From: an uncultured Bacteroides sp.
GTDB taxonomy: Bacteria; Bacteroidota; Bacteroidia; Bacteroidales; Bacteroidaceae
Reading direction: 5' to 3'
Length of the DNA: 64,000 nt
Assembly: GCA_900551445.1 (NCBI GenBank)
Contig: URWA01000001.1
Coordinates: forward strand, 131,634-195,633
Part shown: positions 16,954 through 25,777 of the stretch, one piece after another
Numbering within the stretch: position 1 is the first letter of the stretch
Layout: each line of letters opens with the position of its first letter
Translations under genes and position numbers: made by a program
The notes under the pieces: model-generated
Seen by the model: only the letters and a program-made list of their open reading frames with translations
Told to the model about the DNA's origin: nothing
Databases searched by the model: none

Positions 16954-19095
16954 ATGGAAGAATACACCTTTCTTGCCCCTCTGCTGCTGACCATCGGAGG
17001 ACTCATTATCGGGGCTATCCTGAAATCCTTGCTCAAGCACAGCCGACTTCCCTACACAGTCGGACTGTTCGCCATCGGAATCCTTGTCGGCGTACTGAAC
17101 CGCACCGGAATGTTCCAGTCGATGCCGGAACTTCACAGTGCCGTCAACTCTGTAGCCAACATCAATCCCGACCTGATTCTCTACCTGTTCCTGCCCGTCC
17201 TGATTTTTGATGCGGCCTACGAACTCAACCTGCATATCTTCAAGAAGACCCTGGCCAACGCCACCCTACTGGCCGCTCCGGGACTCGTCATCTGCATGCT
17301 GCTGACAGGGGCCTTCCTTATGGGTATCGCCACGTTTGTTCCCGGACTCGAAGCATGGACCTGGGCATTCGCCCTTATGTTCGGTGCCTTGATCAGTGCC
17401 ACCGACCCGGTAGCCGTCGTAGCCCTGTTGCACGAGCTGAAAACCAGTAAACGTTTCTCCACCCTCGTGGATGCGGAATCCCTGTTGAACGACGGAACAG
17501 GCATCGTGTGCTTCATGCTCTTCTTCGGAGCCTACGTGTCGGGCGAAGCCAGCCATACCTCTCCTCTCGTCACTTTCATTCAGGAAGTAGGCATCAGTAC
17601 CCTGCTGGGATTCTTTCTGGCACGTGTCGTCATCTGGTTCATCACGCGCATTAATTCAGAAGAGATGGTGCAGAACAGTGTCATCATCCTGGCCGCTTAT
17701 CTCACGTTTATTCTCTCGCAATACTATCTCGGTGTGTCGGGCGTGATTGCCCTCGTAGCCTTCGGGCTGACCGTGACTTACGTGGGAAAACCACGGCTGA
17801 AGCCTCAGGTGAACACCTTCATGGAACATTTCTGGGAACTGCTGACTTATATCGCCAACACATTGATTTTCATTCTGGTAGGTATCGTCATTGCAGAAAA
17901 AGTGGACTTCTCCTGGAGTGCCCTCGGCATACTCTTACTCCTTTATGTCGCCCTCAACCTGATTCGCTTTGCCATGATTATGATGCTCTATCCGGTCATG
18001 AAACGGTTGGGATACGGACTGACCAAACGGGAATCGGTCATCCTCACCTGGGGCGGACTGCGCGGGGCACTGGCCATGACGCTGGCCCTGATGGTTTCCT
18101 ATACCCCGGCCATTCCCGAGGATATCCGAAGTCAGGTACTGTTCTTTACAGCCGGGATTGTAACCCTGACCTTGTGCATCAATGCCACGACCATGCGGGC
18201 GCTGCTGAACCGACTGGGACTGACACACATCCCCTCGGCTCGTACCATGCTGGAATACCGTATTGAAAAATCTGTCCGCGAAAATTCCGAGAAATACCTG
18301 GAAAGCCTGAAGAAGAGAGACGCCTTGGAAGGAGCCAACTGGAACAAGGTGGAAAGCTACATGACCAGCCGCCCGCAGGAACCGGCGAAGAATCCGCAAA
18401 ACCAGGCCATGCTTCCGGAAATCCGTCTGCGCGTGCTGGATAAGGAAAAGGCTGTCTGCCGCCAGATTTATGAAGAAGGCGTCATTTCGAAAGTGGTCTT
18501 CCTGCGACTGATGAACTCACTGGACGAACTGTATGACCACGACGGGAACTACCCACTGAACATGCGACATTCCATTTTCAAATTCTGCCAACGGACCGAT
18601 TTGTTGAACAGTCTGCGGGGACTTCCTTACCTCCAGAATTGGATGACCTTCTACTTCCGTGAACGTATCACGGTGGTCTACGACCTGGGACGGGGATTCA
18701 TCATCTTGCAGAAAGAAAGCCTGAAATTGCTGAACGACCTGACATCCTCCGAATGGATTACCAGTGAACAGCAGCCCATACTGGAAGTACTACGCGCGGA
18801 AATTAACGACAACATCACCCGTATGGGAACCTTTATCGGCAACTTGGCGGAGGATTTCCCGAAAGCATACGGCCACGCACTGACCGTCAAATCCATCCGT
18901 ATGCTGCTGAGCAACGAACGCCGTACCGTGCGGCAGATGGTCAACAGCGGTATGTTGTCTGAAAAAGACGCAGAAAGACTACTGAACGACATTGACGACC
19001 GCACGGACGAAATCAACTCCTTCAGCCATACCTTCACCGCATCTTTCCTGCGGTGGCTGTTCTTCATCAAGAAAAAGAAAATCTACCGCGTCTGA
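16954..19095 (+). CDS. Cation/proton antiporter, NhaP/CPA1 type
   Basis: A 713-residue inner-membrane protein. About twelve membrane helices fill residues 1-415, beginning FLAPLLLTIGGLIIGAIL. The ion-binding signature is in ALISATDPVAVVALLHEL and DAESLLNDGTGIV, and a conserved arginine-bearing helix is TWGGLRGALAMTLAL. A soluble C-terminal region of about 290 residues follows, probably regulatory. It likely exchanges Na+ or K+ for H+; the ion cannot be told from sequence. An ATG at 16927 would add nine residues; the ATG at 16954 starts the hydrophobic domain more naturally. It has its own promoter and ends 12 nt before a large inverted repeat. Confidence 0.9.
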   Translation: MEEYTFLAPLLLTIGGLIIGAILKSLLKHSRLPYTVGLFAIGILVGVLNRTGMFQSMPELHSAVNSVANINPDLILYLFLPVLIFDAAYELNLHIFKKTLANATLLAAPGLVICMLLTGAFLMGIATFVPGLEAWTWAFALMFGALISATDPVAVVALLHELKTSKRFSTLVDAESLLNDGTGIVCFMLFFGAYVSGEASHTSPLVTFIQEVGISTLLGFFLARVVIWFITRINSEEMVQNSVIILAAYLTFILSQYYLGVSGVIALVAFGLTVTYVGKPRLKPQVNTFMEHFWELLTYIANTLIFILVGIVIAEKVDFSWSALGILLLLYVALNLIRFAMIMMLYPVMKRLGYGLTKRESVILTWGGLRGALAMTLALMVSYTPAIPEDIRSQVLFFTAGIVTLTLCINATTMRALLNRLGLTHIPSARTMLEYRIEKSVRENSEKYLESLKKRDALEGANWNKVESYMTSRPQEPAKNPQNQAMLPEIRLRVLDKEKAVCRQIYEEGVISKVVFLRLMNSLDELYDHDGNYPLNMRHSIFKFCQRTDLLNSLRGLPYLQNWMTFYFRERITVVYDLGRGFIILQKESLKLLNDLTSSEWITSEQQPILEVLRAEINDNITRMGTFIGNLAEDFPKAYGHALTVKSIRMLLSNERRTVRQMVNSGMLSEKDAERLLNDIDDRTDEINSFSHTFTASFLRWLFFIKKKKIYRV

Positions 19096-19106
19096 AAATA
19101 GTCTGG

Positions 19107-19285
19107 AGGCTGTCTCAAAATAGAATTGTAAAAGTAAAAATCTTATAGATTGAAACTTAGAAATAAAAAACCTCCTGCTTTAGCCCTTGTTTATTGCAAT
19201 TATAGGACTAAAAGCAGGAGGTTTTTATGTTGTAGTTTATAGATTGTAAGTAAGCCTATCTCTGTTTTTTATTTTGAGACAGCCT
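19107..19285. repeat. Nested inverted repeat, terminator-like or MITE-like
   Basis: Outer arms of 16 nt are perfect: 19107-19122 (AGGCTGTCTCAAAATA) and 19270-19285. Nested inside is a second hairpin, AAAAACCTCCTGCTTTAG (about 19165-19186) with CTAAAAGCAGGAGGTTTTT (19207-19226), which has T-runs on both strands and can serve as a bidirectional terminator for the antiporter (+) and GNAT (-) genes. The direct repeat TATAGATTG occurs on both sides. I see no target-site duplication. The right part overlaps the last 17 codons of the GNAT gene. Confidence 0.7.
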
Positions 19286-19575
19286 ATTCCTTTTCCGGCA
19301 TAATCCTCACCCACTTCTCCCTGATACTCCGGATGCCGTTGCAACCAAATAACGGCGTACGAGCAGGTGGCCACTGCCTTCAATCCTTTGCAGCGGGCAT
19401 AATCGTAGGCAGCTTTTACCAAAGCCGAGGCAATGCCTTTTCCTCCAATAGCTTCCGGCACAATGGTATGCCGTATGTCCAATCCTTCGTCGTGAATCTG
19501 ATACGCCACATGGGCCCGGTGCCCTTCCAGTTCCACATAAAACTCCTGCCGGGATTCATCATGCTTAATTTCCAT
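19237..19575 (-). CDS. GNAT-family N-acetyltransferase (YjdJ/Gtn-type)
   Basis: A 112-residue protein from the ATG at 19575. It has the compact GNAT fold seen in the YidJ/N-acetyltransferase_CG family: FYVELEGHRAHVAYQIHDEGLDI, then RHTIVPEAIGGKGIASALVKAAYDYAR with the acetyl-CoA loop, and VATCSYAVIWLQRHPEYQ. The substrate is unknown. The C-terminus after YAGKG (residues about 94-112) is encoded by the inverted repeat at 19107-19285, so the original stop may have been lost. A TTTG/TATCTTG promoter-like pair about 30-60 nt upstream supports the start; the open frame to 19692 lies upstream of it. Confidence 0.75.
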   Translation of the reverse strand: MEIKHDESRQEFYVELEGHRAHVAYQIHDEGLDIRHTIVPEAIGGKGIASALVKAAYDYARCKGLKAVATCSYAVIWLQRHPEYQGEVGEDYAGKGIGCLKIKNRDRLTYNL

Positions 19576-19781
19576 AATTGTCTGTTTTTTAATACTCGAT
19601 ACAAGATAGATTTTTTCGACCTGATGGCCAAACAAACTATGCAAATTCTGCAAAATTGACCAAGAAGTGTGAAGTTTATCAGGAAAAGCCAAGAAGGTAT
19701 GTGAACTTTTCTAGTAAAAAACTAATAAAAAAGCTGTAAAGCAGATTCAATGATAGTCGAAACACTTTGGCCCACATACTT

Positions 19782-19863
19782 TGTCACGTTCGTGTCAATA
19801 TCTCATCACGTACGTGTCAACCTCTCGTCACGAACGTGACGAGGTCTCCGCACGAACGAGTCG
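19782..19863. repeat. Four-unit palindrome array, exact 22-bp period
   Basis: Units CACGTTCGTG (19785), CACGTACGTG (19807), CACGAACGTG (19829) and CACGAACGAG (19851) begin exactly 22 nt apart. Each is a palindrome with arms CACG/CGTG around a variable 2-nt centre, except the last, which has one arm change (CGAG). The third is extended to perfect 7-nt arms. The 12-nt linkers differ. The array sits downstream of galE and upstream of the GNAT promoter. Its function is unknown. Confidence 0.85.
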
Positions 19864-20084
19864 AAGGAAATTTACCCCTTCACTTTACCATGGGGAAAAA
19901 GAATCCCAATTGTTTTCTTTGAAAGAATCTCTCTAAAGGGATGACACATCAGTTCGATGGCGAAAAAAGCAATTCCCAGTTTCTTCATTAATGGTTTATC
20001 ACTGGAAAATTCCATTCTCCTGGCTTAGAAGCATTCCCCATACTTGAAAATTGATTGGAAATATTCAATGAACCCCCTACATAC

Positions 20085-20156
20085 AAAAAAAACTGTTCCC
20101 CGACTCTCGTCGGAGAACAGCCACAACACAAACACAAAATAAAACACGACAAAACT
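20085..20156 (-). ncRNA. Candidate small RNA, or the galE 3' end
   Basis: On the minus strand a 12-bp stem (CTGTTCTCCGAC with GTCGGGGAACAG, 20093-20120 on the plus strand) is followed by eight T (20092-20085), a textbook terminator. Upstream lies TATTTTTG (20163-20170) with TTTG (20188-20191) 17 nt before it, slightly short of the ideal 19. A transcript starting near 20156 would be about 72 nt with no coding capacity. Alternatively the hairpin only ends the galE transcript, 190 nt past its stop codon. Confidence 0.35.
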
Positions 20157-20311
20157 ACTATGCAAAAATACAACTCCCTGCCTGTTCCAAATGGAAGTCA
20201 GCCGTCACGATTAACTATTCACATAGACAACCATCACAAGAGCTGTACATTACATATAACGTTGTAAAACGTATTTAGTTCAGTATTTTTCAATTTATTA
20301 AGACTTCAATC

Positions 20312-21346
20312 TTACATAATTCCTTTTTCACGCAAGTGAACCTGCCATTTCCAAGCAGAACGCAAGGTGTCTTCAATAGAAGTTTCAGCTTTCCAACCCA
20401 ACTCTGTATTCGCATAAGCAGGATCAGCCCAAACCTTCACAATATCACCTGCACGACGCGGAGCAATCTGATAGTTCAGTTTCACACCTGTAGCTTCTTC
20501 AAACTTGTGAATCAGTTCCAATACAGAAAGGCCACGACCTGTACCAATGTTGAATACTTCCACTTTATCTTTCTGCTTGTCACCCAGAATACGGTCCATT
20601 GCGATAACGTGTGCTTTAGCCAAATCTACCACGTAAATATAGTCACGGATACAAGAACCGTCAGGTGTATCATAGTCGTCACCGAATACGCTCAGTTTTT
20701 CACGAATACCCATGGCAGTCTGTGTCAGATATGGAATCAAGTTCTGCGGAACCCCATTCGGAAGTTCACCAATCAATGCAGTAGGATGCGCGCCAATCGG
20801 GTTGAAGTAACGCAACATGATGGCATGAATCGGAGAACCGGAAGCGACTGTGTCACGAATGATTTCTTCATTAATCTGCTTCGTGTTACCGTAAGGAGAT
20901 TCAGCTTTCTTAATAGGAGCTTCTTCTGTTACCGGCAATTTGTCCGGCTGACCGTAAACGGTACAAGAAGAAGAGAAGATAATTCCTTTTACGCCATGTT
21001 TCGGCATCAGTTCCAACAGGTTAATCAATGAAACCAAGTTGTTACGATAATACAGCAGCGGTTTCTGAACAGACTCACCTACAGCCTTACTTGCGGCAAA
21101 ATGAATAATACCTTCAATACCCGGATATTTAGTAAATACGGCGTCCAAACCGGCTTGATCCAAGCAATCTACCTTTTCAAAAGCAGGACGTACTCCTGTG
21201 ATTTGTTCGATACTATCCACTACATCTGCACGTGAATTAGAAAGGTTGTCCACAATTACTACATCGTAACCGCTATTCTGCAATTCAACCACAGTATGAG
21301 AACCAATGTATCCGGTTCCACCTGTCACGAGAATTCTTTTTTTCAT
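20312..21346 (-). CDS. galE: UDP-glucose 4-epimerase
   Basis: A 344-residue short-chain dehydrogenase-family epimerase interconverting UDP-glucose and UDP-galactose. The NAD-binding motif is VTGGTGYIGSHT at 6-17; the catalytic serine is in IFSSSCTVYG and the tyrosine/lysine pair in ESPYGNTK. RYFNPIGAHP and DYIYVVDLAKAH are typical GalE segments. A TACTTTTG element (21404-21411 on the plus strand) lies 58 nt upstream of the ATG. Confidence 0.96.
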   Translation of the reverse strand: MKKRILVTGGTGYIGSHTVVELQNSGYDVVIVDNLSNSRADVVDSIEQITGVRPAFEKVDCLDQAGLDAVFTKYPGIEGIIHFAASKAVGESVQKPLLYYRNNLVSLINLLELMPKHGVKGIIFSSSCTVYGQPDKLPVTEEAPIKKAESPYGNTKQINEEIIRDTVASGSPIHAIMLRYFNPIGAHPTALIGELPNGVPQNLIPYLTQTAMGIREKLSVFGDDYDTPDGSCIRDYIYVVDLAKAHVIAMDRILGDKQKDKVEVFNIGTGRGLSVLELIHKFEEATGVKLNYQIAPRRAGDIVKVWADPAYANTELGWKAETSIEDTLRSAWKWQVHLREKGIM

Positions 21347-21456
21347 AACACTAAGGTTTACTTATATTTAACTCCTTTATTAAAGTCATTTATTATATCT
21401 CTACAAAAGTAGAAAAAAAGATTGAAATGTACACCTAACAGCCATTAAAAAATTAA

Positions 21457-21493
21457 AAAAGTGTTACCCATAAACACCATGGATAACACTTTT
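21457..21493 (-). terminator. Terminator of the rnf operon
   Basis: Read on the minus strand, AAAAGTGTTATCCAT pairs with ATGGGTAACACTTTT and runs into six T. It lies 35 nt past the rnfA stop. Confidence 0.85.
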
Positions 21494-21527
21494 GATAAGT
21501 TTACGCTATTAAAATGATAAAATAAGA

Positions 21528-22130
21528 TCAGTTCAAGCCAAACAGCACTGCCAAACCTTTGTCTACACCTGAGAATCCCATAAAAGCCATAGCCAGCAAA
21601 CCAGCAGTAACCAATGCGATAGACATACCACGCATACCTTTCGGGATATTCACCAGACTCAGCTGCTCACGAATACCGGCGAATACAATCAAGGCCAAGG
21701 CAAAGCCCAAGGCAGTAGAGAATGCATAAATCACACCCGTCAACAAATCAAAGTCTTTCTGAATGACCAGAATCGTTACACCCAAGATACAACAGTTGGT
21801 AGTAATCAACGGAAGGAAAACGCCCAGTGCCTGATACAAAGCAGGAGAAACTTTTTTCAGAATAATTTCCACCATCTGCACCAACGCCGCAATCACAAGG
21901 ATAAAGGCAATAGTCTGCAGATATTCCAGTCCAAACGCATCCAGCACAAATTTCTGGATGGCGTATGTCACGATTGTAGACAATGTCAGCACGAAGGCTA
22001 CCGCGGCTCCCATTCCCATGGCGGTTTCAACTTTCTTGGAAACTCCAAGGAACGGACAGATACCCAAGAATTGTGACAACACGATGTTGTTCACAAAGAT
22101 TGCGGTGATAAATATCAATATATATTCCAT
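21528..22130 (-). CDS. rnfA: Ion-translocating oxidoreductase subunit RnfA
   Basis: A 200-residue inner-membrane protein with six helices, starting MEYILIFITAIFVNNIVLSQFLGICPFLG. The conserved VNNIVLSQFLGICPFLGVS and LPLITTNCCILGV segments carry the cysteines and charged residues shared with RnfE and NqrE/NqrD. RnfA is one of the two inverted membrane subunits of the ferredoxin:NAD+ oxidoreductase. It is the last gene of rseC-rnfBCDGEA, 19 nt after rnfE. Confidence 0.96.
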   Translation of the reverse strand: MEYILIFITAIFVNNIVLSQFLGICPFLGVSKKVETAMGMGAAVAFVLTLSTIVTYAIQKFVLDAFGLEYLQTIAFILVIAALVQMVEIILKKVSPALYQALGVFLPLITTNCCILGVTILVIQKDFDLLTGVIYAFSTALGFALALIVFAGIREQLSLVNIPKGMRGMSIALVTAGLLAMAFMGFSGVDKGLAVLFGLN

Positions 22131-22149
22131 ATCTTTCTATTTTTAAGGG

Positions 22150-22734
22150 TTATGCTTTTTTCAAGCGGTTTACAATCGCAATGAGGTATCCCAATACAAT
22201 AAAGGCACCAGGAGCCAATACGAAAATCAACATTCCATAATTCTCCGGCATAATAGCTACATTAAACAACTTACCGGTTCCCAGGAACTCACGCACACCA
22301 CCCAGCAAAGTCAAGGCAATGGTAAATCCAAGACCTATACCCAGACCATCAAAGAAAGAAGGTATCGGATTATTCTTGGCCGCAAAGGCTTCAGCACGCC
22401 CCAACAAGATACAGTTCACTACAATCAACGGAATAAACAATCCCAAGGTAGCATACAGTGCCGGCACGTATGCCTGCATCACCATCTGCAGTACAGTTAC
22501 AAATGAAGCAATGACTACCACAAAGATAGGAATACGTACCATATCCGGAACCAAATTCTTAATCAAGGATATCACCACGTTAGAGCAAATCAGCACAAAC
22601 ATGGTAGCCAGTCCCATACTCATACCGTTGATGGCAGAAGAAGTTGTACCCAAAGTCGGACACATACCCAAAAGGAGTACAAACGTAGGATTTTCTTTTA
22701 CAATCCCATTCATTAACACTTTAAAGTTATTCAT
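22150..22734 (-). CDS. rnfE: Ion-translocating oxidoreductase subunit RnfE
   Basis: A 194-residue membrane subunit related to RnfA in inverted topology. It begins MNNFKVLMNGIVKENPTFV and contains LLLGMCPTLGTTSSAINGMSMG and FIPLIVVNCILLGRAEAFA, family hallmarks. It is 14 nt downstream of rnfG. Confidence 0.95.
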   Translation of the reverse strand: MNNFKVLMNGIVKENPTFVLLLGMCPTLGTTSSAINGMSMGLATMFVLICSNVVISLIKNLVPDMVRIPIFVVVIASFVTVLQMVMQAYVPALYATLGLFIPLIVVNCILLGRAEAFAAKNNPIPSFFDGLGIGLGFTIALTLLGGVREFLGTGKLFNVAIMPENYGMLIFVLAPGAFIVLGYLIAIVNRLKKA

Positions 22735-22748
22735 AGCCTGTCCTCCTA

Positions 22749-23408
22749 TTATTTAACGGGTTCTACATTCGTCGTATCTGCTTTTTCATATTCCTCAGCA
22801 CCTTTTTTCTGCTGAGAAGCGCCACTGGCTCCATCTACATGCTGATTCATATAGGCTGCATACGCATTGTTCACAGCCAACAGGAACGCACGTGAAGTAA
22901 TAGTAGAAGCCGTAATGGCATCCACATCTCCTCCGTCTTTGCTGACGGTCAAAGGAGCTTTTCCAGGGTTCTTTCCGGTAATGTCTCCTTTGGCACCCTT
23001 CTTGAACCAGTCGGCAGCCTTTGAACCCAGTCCCGGTGTTTCAGAATGGCTCAAAAGAGAATAATCAATGATGTTACCTTCATTATCGAATCCGACCAAT
23101 ACGGTCAACGTTCCACCAAATCCATTGGAAGCCGATTCTACTGCGGCCCCGATAGGTTGTCCACCTTTGGTCGCTTTGTAGATTTTATACGTAGCCCCAT
23201 TGACTTCTACCGTTTCAGGAGCTTCTGCCGGATTGTTATCAAAACCGGGAACCACCACTGCAATGGCATCGCTCAACGTCTTGGCATTAGCCTGCGCAAT
23301 CGGTTCTGCGGTCACATCGTTCACCCAGCCCAGCAAACCTCCGGCCACTACGGAAAATCCGGTCAGTGCCAGAGCCATATTCTTTAAAGATGATTCTAGT
23401 TTTTTCAT
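22749..23408 (-). CDS. rnfG: Ion-translocating oxidoreductase subunit RnfG
   Basis: A 219-residue subunit with one N-terminal membrane helix (NMALALTGFSVVAGGLLGWV) and a periplasmic FMN-binding domain. DAITASTITSRAF matches the motif in which a threonine carries covalently bound FMN. SETPGLGSKAADWF is also conserved. The C-terminal tail (DGASGASQQKKGAEEYEK) is extra and charged. The ATG overlaps the rnfD stop by 4 nt. Confidence 0.94.
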   Translation of the reverse strand: MKKLESSLKNMALALTGFSVVAGGLLGWVNDVTAEPIAQANAKTLSDAIAVVVPGFDNNPAEAPETVEVNGATYKIYKATKGGQPIGAAVESASNGFGGTLTVLVGFDNEGNIIDYSLLSHSETPGLGSKAADWFKKGAKGDITGKNPGKAPLTVSKDGGDVDAITASTITSRAFLLAVNNAYAAYMNQHVDGASGASQQKKGAEEYEKADTTNVEPVK

Positions 23409-24394
23409 TTCTTCACTACCTCCCCGAAGCGTTTTGGTTTACAATATGTATTAATCAACGGAGTAAATGCGTTCATGATGAAAATAGCGAACGACATACC
23501 TTCCGGATAAGCACCGAAAGTACGGATTACCACGGTCAGGAAACCAATGGCCACCCCATAAATCAGCATGCCTTTGTGTGTCATAGGTGAAGTGACATAA
23601 TCGGTTGCCATGAAGATAGCTCCCAGCATCAGACCTCCGGTAAACAGATGGGCAAACGGAGAAGCATACACCGTAGGATTTGCCAAATGCATCAGCCCGG
23701 AGAACACGAATACAGTGACCAGAATGGAAACCGGAATGTGCCAGGAAATAATCTTTTTCCACAACATATAGATAAGTCCCAGCAACAAGGCCAACGCACT
23801 TACCTCACCGATACATCCCGGATTGTTACCCAGGAACAAAGACATCGTATCAGGCAACTGACTCAAAGCATTTGCATCACCATGTACGGCCATCTTCATC
23901 AATGCCAGCGGAGTAGCTGCCGTTTCCGCATCCGTATAGCTGGTGAGCTGTCCTACAACCGGCCAGGAAGTCATCTGTACGGGGAAAGAAATCAACAGGA
24001 AGATACGTCCCACCAACGCCGGATTGAACGGATTACATCCCAAGCCACCAAATGTCATTTTTCCCACACCGATAGCTACCAGCGCACCGATGATGATAAT
24101 CCACAACGGCAAGTTGGAAGGCAGGTTGAATGCCAGCAACACCCCCGTCAATGCAGCTGATCCATCGGTAATCGTGGTACGTTCACGCTTCAAAATATAT
24201 TTGGTGATAGCCCATTCAAAGAACAAGCAGGCTATGACAGAAGTCAGTGTCACCACCACTGCTCCCAAGCCGAACATGTAGAAAGATACAAGCAAAGCCG
24301 GTACCAGTGCAATCAGCACGCCATACATGTTTTTCTGTACACTGTCGCCACTATGTACATGCGGCGATAAGGATACTATTAATTTGTTTGCCAT
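23405..24394 (-). CDS. rnfD: Ion-translocating oxidoreductase subunit RnfD
   Basis: A 329-residue membrane subunit from the ATG at 24394, which is preceded by GGAG; the frame opens four codons earlier with a TTG (24406). It has about ten helices. The opening SPHVHSGDSVQKNMYGVLIALVPALL is the RnfD/NqrB start, and GDANALSQLPDTMSLFLGN precedes a helix. The expected flavin-linked threonine region is LMKMAVHGDA or nearby, not certain. It lies between rnfC and rnfG. Confidence 0.94.
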   Translation of the reverse strand: MANKLIVSLSPHVHSGDSVQKNMYGVLIALVPALLVSFYMFGLGAVVVTLTSVIACLFFEWAITKYILKRERTTITDGSAALTGVLLAFNLPSNLPLWIIIIGALVAIGVGKMTFGGLGCNPFNPALVGRIFLLISFPVQMTSWPVVGQLTSYTDAETAATPLALMKMAVHGDANALSQLPDTMSLFLGNNPGCIGEVSALALLLGLIYMLWKKIISWHIPVSILVTVFVFSGLMHLANPTVYASPFAHLFTGGLMLGAIFMATDYVTSPMTHKGMLIYGVAIGFLTVVIRTFGAYPEGMSFAIFIMNAFTPLINTYCKPKRFGEVVKK

Positions 24395-24406
24395 AAGATT
24401 CTCCAA

Positions 24407-25744
24407 TTATTTTTTTGCATTACGTGCACGGATGATACCGCCCACCTTACCTTTACCTAAACGGATATAATCCAACATCGGACGATGAGAAGGACACGTA
24501 AACTGGCATGAGCCACATTCTATGCACGACATAATCATTTCGTGCTCCACGCGTTCCCAGTCGCCGTGAGCCGAGCAAGTGGCCAGCAAGAAGGGCTCCA
24601 AGCCCATCGGGCAGGCACTCACACATTTTGCGCAACGGATACACGGCTGCGGTTCTGCACGGCGTGCTTCCTTGTCGTTCATAATCAGTACGCCTGAACT
24701 ACCCTTACAGATAGGCACTTCGGTATTCACCAACGCCTTACCCATCATCGGACCACCGCCGATTACTTTTCCGGTATCTTCCGGCAGGCCACCGGCTGCA
24801 TCAATCAGCTGGCTCATCGGAGTTCCCATACGGGTCAGGAAGTTCGACGGGTTCTTCAATGACTTACCCGTCACGGTTACCACACGTTCGAACAACGGTT
24901 TGTTTTTCTGAACGGCTTCATATACCGCATACGCCGTACCTACGTTCTGCACCACAGCCCCCACGTTGATAGGGATGGCAGGAGGAACCGGTACCTGACG
25001 ACCGATAATGGCATCAATCAGCTGCTTTTCACCACCTTGCGGATATTTTACTTTCAACGGAACAACTTCAATGCCCGGATAAGCTGCGGCTTTCTGAGTC
25101 ATCAGCTGAATGGCATCCGGCTTGTTGTTTTCGATACCGATGTATGCCTTGTTCACCTTGGCCGCCTTCATCAAAATCTGTACGCCCACCAGAATCTCAT
25201 CGGCCTTCTCCAACATCAGGCGATGGTCGGCAGTCAGATAGGGTTCACACTCCACGGCGTTGATGATTACACATTCAGCCTTGCATCCGGGAGGCGGCGT
25301 CAGTTTCACATGAGTCGGGAAGCAGGCACCACCCATACCTACAATACCGGCATTCTTAATTTTAGCTACAATTTCTTCCGGAGTCAGGTTACATTCTTTC
25401 ACCAACTCTGTGCTACGGTCAATCGATTCTTCCCACTCATCACCTTCCACATCGATGAATATGGCAGGTTTACGATAACCACTTGCATCAATCACACTGT
25501 CTATCTTATTCACTTTTCCGGAAACGGAAGAAAAGATAGCGGCCGATACAAAGCCACCTGCTTCGGCAATCTTGGTTCCTACTTTCACTACATCACCTTT
25601 TTTCACGATGGCAGTAGCAGGTGCACCAATGTGCTGAGACAACGGGAATACGGCTTGCTTGGGAAGTGCAAGCGTTTCAATGGCTTTCCCGGCTGACAAT
25701 TTATTTTCTGCTGGATGAACTCCACCAATTCTAAACGTCTTCAC
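24407..25744 (-). CDS. rnfC: Ion-translocating oxidoreductase subunit RnfC
   Basis: A 445-residue soluble subunit that binds NAD(H) and FMN. VGMGGACFPTHVKL is the nucleotide-binding region and VVQNVGTAYAVYEAV follows. Two [4Fe-4S] motifs are near the C-terminus, CIRCAKCVSACPMGLEP and CIECGSCQFTCPSHRPM. The biotinyl/SLBB-like N-terminus is HPAENKLSAGKAIE. It accepts electrons through RnfB and reduces NAD+. It is 33 nt after rnfB. Confidence 0.95.
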   Translation of the reverse strand: MKTFRIGGVHPAENKLSAGKAIETLALPKQAVFPLSQHIGAPATAIVKKGDVVKVGTKIAEAGGFVSAAIFSSVSGKVNKIDSVIDASGYRKPAIFIDVEGDEWEESIDRSTELVKECNLTPEEIVAKIKNAGIVGMGGACFPTHVKLTPPPGCKAECVIINAVECEPYLTADHRLMLEKADEILVGVQILMKAAKVNKAYIGIENNKPDAIQLMTQKAAAYPGIEVVPLKVKYPQGGEKQLIDAIIGRQVPVPPAIPINVGAVVQNVGTAYAVYEAVQKNKPLFERVVTVTGKSLKNPSNFLTRMGTPMSQLIDAAGGLPEDTGKVIGGGPMMGKALVNTEVPICKGSSGVLIMNDKEARRAEPQPCIRCAKCVSACPMGLEPFLLATCSAHGDWERVEHEMIMSCIECGSCQFTCPSHRPMLDYIRLGKGKVGGIIRARNAKK

Positions 25745-25777
25745 TGTTATGTTATTTAGTATTATACAATTATAAGA

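Larger units (their letters stand above)
19576..20311. other. 736-nt non-coding stretch between GNAT and galE
   Basis: It holds the GNAT promoter region (about 19600-19640), an array of four 22-bp-spaced palindromes (19785-19860), a strong minus-strand terminator (20085-20120) and a possible short RNA gene ending there. No convincing protein-coding frame is present. Confidence 0.7.

Noticed and set aside
19107..19285. Nested inverted repeat as a proven MITE
   Set aside because: No target-site duplication is visible and a nested bidirectional terminator explains the structure; kept only as a possibility.
19988..20173. 61-codon minus-strand frame with a cysteine-rich hydrophobic start
   Set aside because: It contains the strong terminator hairpin and T8 run, and the frame has no other support; it is read as non-coding.
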